The notes under the pieces are model-generated. The model searched no databases and had not been told where the DNA came from. It saw only the letters and a list, made by a program, of their open reading frames with translations. Made by a program: the position numbers and the translations under genes. A stretch of 64,000 nucleotides of DNA, from contig WPIO01000141.1 in assembly GCA_009760855.2 (NCBI GenBank), positions 680,001-744,000 on the forward strand, written 5' to 3'. This DNA comes from Cristatella mucedo (taxonomy: Eukaryota; Bryozoa; Phylactolaemata; Cristatellidae). Every line of letters begins with the position of its first letter. The first letter of the stretch is position 1. Shown piece by piece: positions 63,462 to 64,000 of this stretch.

Positions 63462-64000
63462 GTCTGGTCTGATTGCAGCTGGTGCAAAACTCTGCAGCTA
63501 GGCTTGTCTGTCGTGAGCGTCGCAGTTGCCACATCACACCACTTCTCGCTAACCTGCACTGGCTACTAGTCAAGCAACGGATTGACTTCAAGGTTTTGTC
63601 ACTCACTTTTAGATCACTTCATTCTTTAGCTCCAGCCTATCTCTCAGATCTACTCCCCCACCAGGCCAAGCATCGTACCACCCGCTTTTCGGAATCCAAC
63701 AGTCTACAAAAACCTCGTACAAACCTCAAATTCTTTGGAGACCGTGCATTTAGATCGTATGCTCCCAAAGCCTGGAACTCCCTCCCGACTTGTGTCACAA
63801 CATCCCCTGACTTGACCACATTTAAAAAGAACTTGAAAACACCTATTTAGGACAGCATTTCGTGGGTCCCTGTGATTCGTCCTTGATGTGCTTATGCGTG
63901 CTGACACTGTGCACGCTGCCACTAACCACACTTGCATGCTGACCCTGTGCACGTCACCCCTAACCATGTTATTCATGTTGTTTGTTTATCAAGCATGATA
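63462..64000 (+). mobile_element. LINE A copy, cut by the window edge
   Basis: Open frame 63473-63850 (MQLVQNSAARLVCRERRS to TTFKKNLKTPI) then the 3' UTR up to the last base. The tail lies outside. Confidence 0.92.

Overview
The window is animal nuclear DNA. Host genes are split by GT-AG introns, one encodes a RING/B-box protein and another a CD73-type 5'-nucleotidase, and most of the rest is mobile DNA: L2/CR1-type LINEs, tRNA-derived SINEs, a Ty3/gypsy element with a related solo LTR, and long CT/GA microsatellites. This mix suits a TE-rich marine invertebrate (cnidarian, sponge or lophotrochozoan). I cannot name the species or phylum from the sequence.

Two host genes are supported. (1) At 1142-7856 (+) are the last seven exons of an ecto-5'-nucleotidase; its amino-terminal half lies left of the window. 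All six introns seen are phase 1, and two carry long CT tracts and SINE/LINE relics. (2) At 53285-61024 (+) is a TRIM-type RING/B-box1/B-box2/coiled-coil exon that ends at a good splice donor. Two short downstream exons (56606-56689 and 60938-61024) keep the same phase-1 frame; the rest of the gene probably lies beyond the right edge. Its introns hold LINE insertions and a 3.5 kb satellite-bearing repeat.

The space between is repeat strata. LINE A (tail (ATT)n, about 20 pieces) and LINE B (tail (ATTAC)n, about 19 pieces) are two reverse-transcriptase families present mostly as 5'-truncated 3' ends. SINE S1 and SINE C carry tRNA-like promoter boxes. SINE C and a third short element, SINE D, end in the LINE A 3' hairpin, which suggests LINE A moved them. 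A gypsy element (18583-23626) has lost gag, protease and part of its 5' LTR, has one frameshift in RNase H, and has a LINE A inserted beside the TATA box of its 3' LTR. A solo LTR of the same family lies at 25745-26267.

The least explained structure is a repeat made of degenerate ~160-180 bp units, with inverted ends of about 120 bp (57074-60600). A second, rearranged copy (17466-18575, 23626-23880, 24200-24850) houses the gypsy element between two identical 139 bp direct repeats. I see no rRNA genes, CRISPR arrays or bacterial features.
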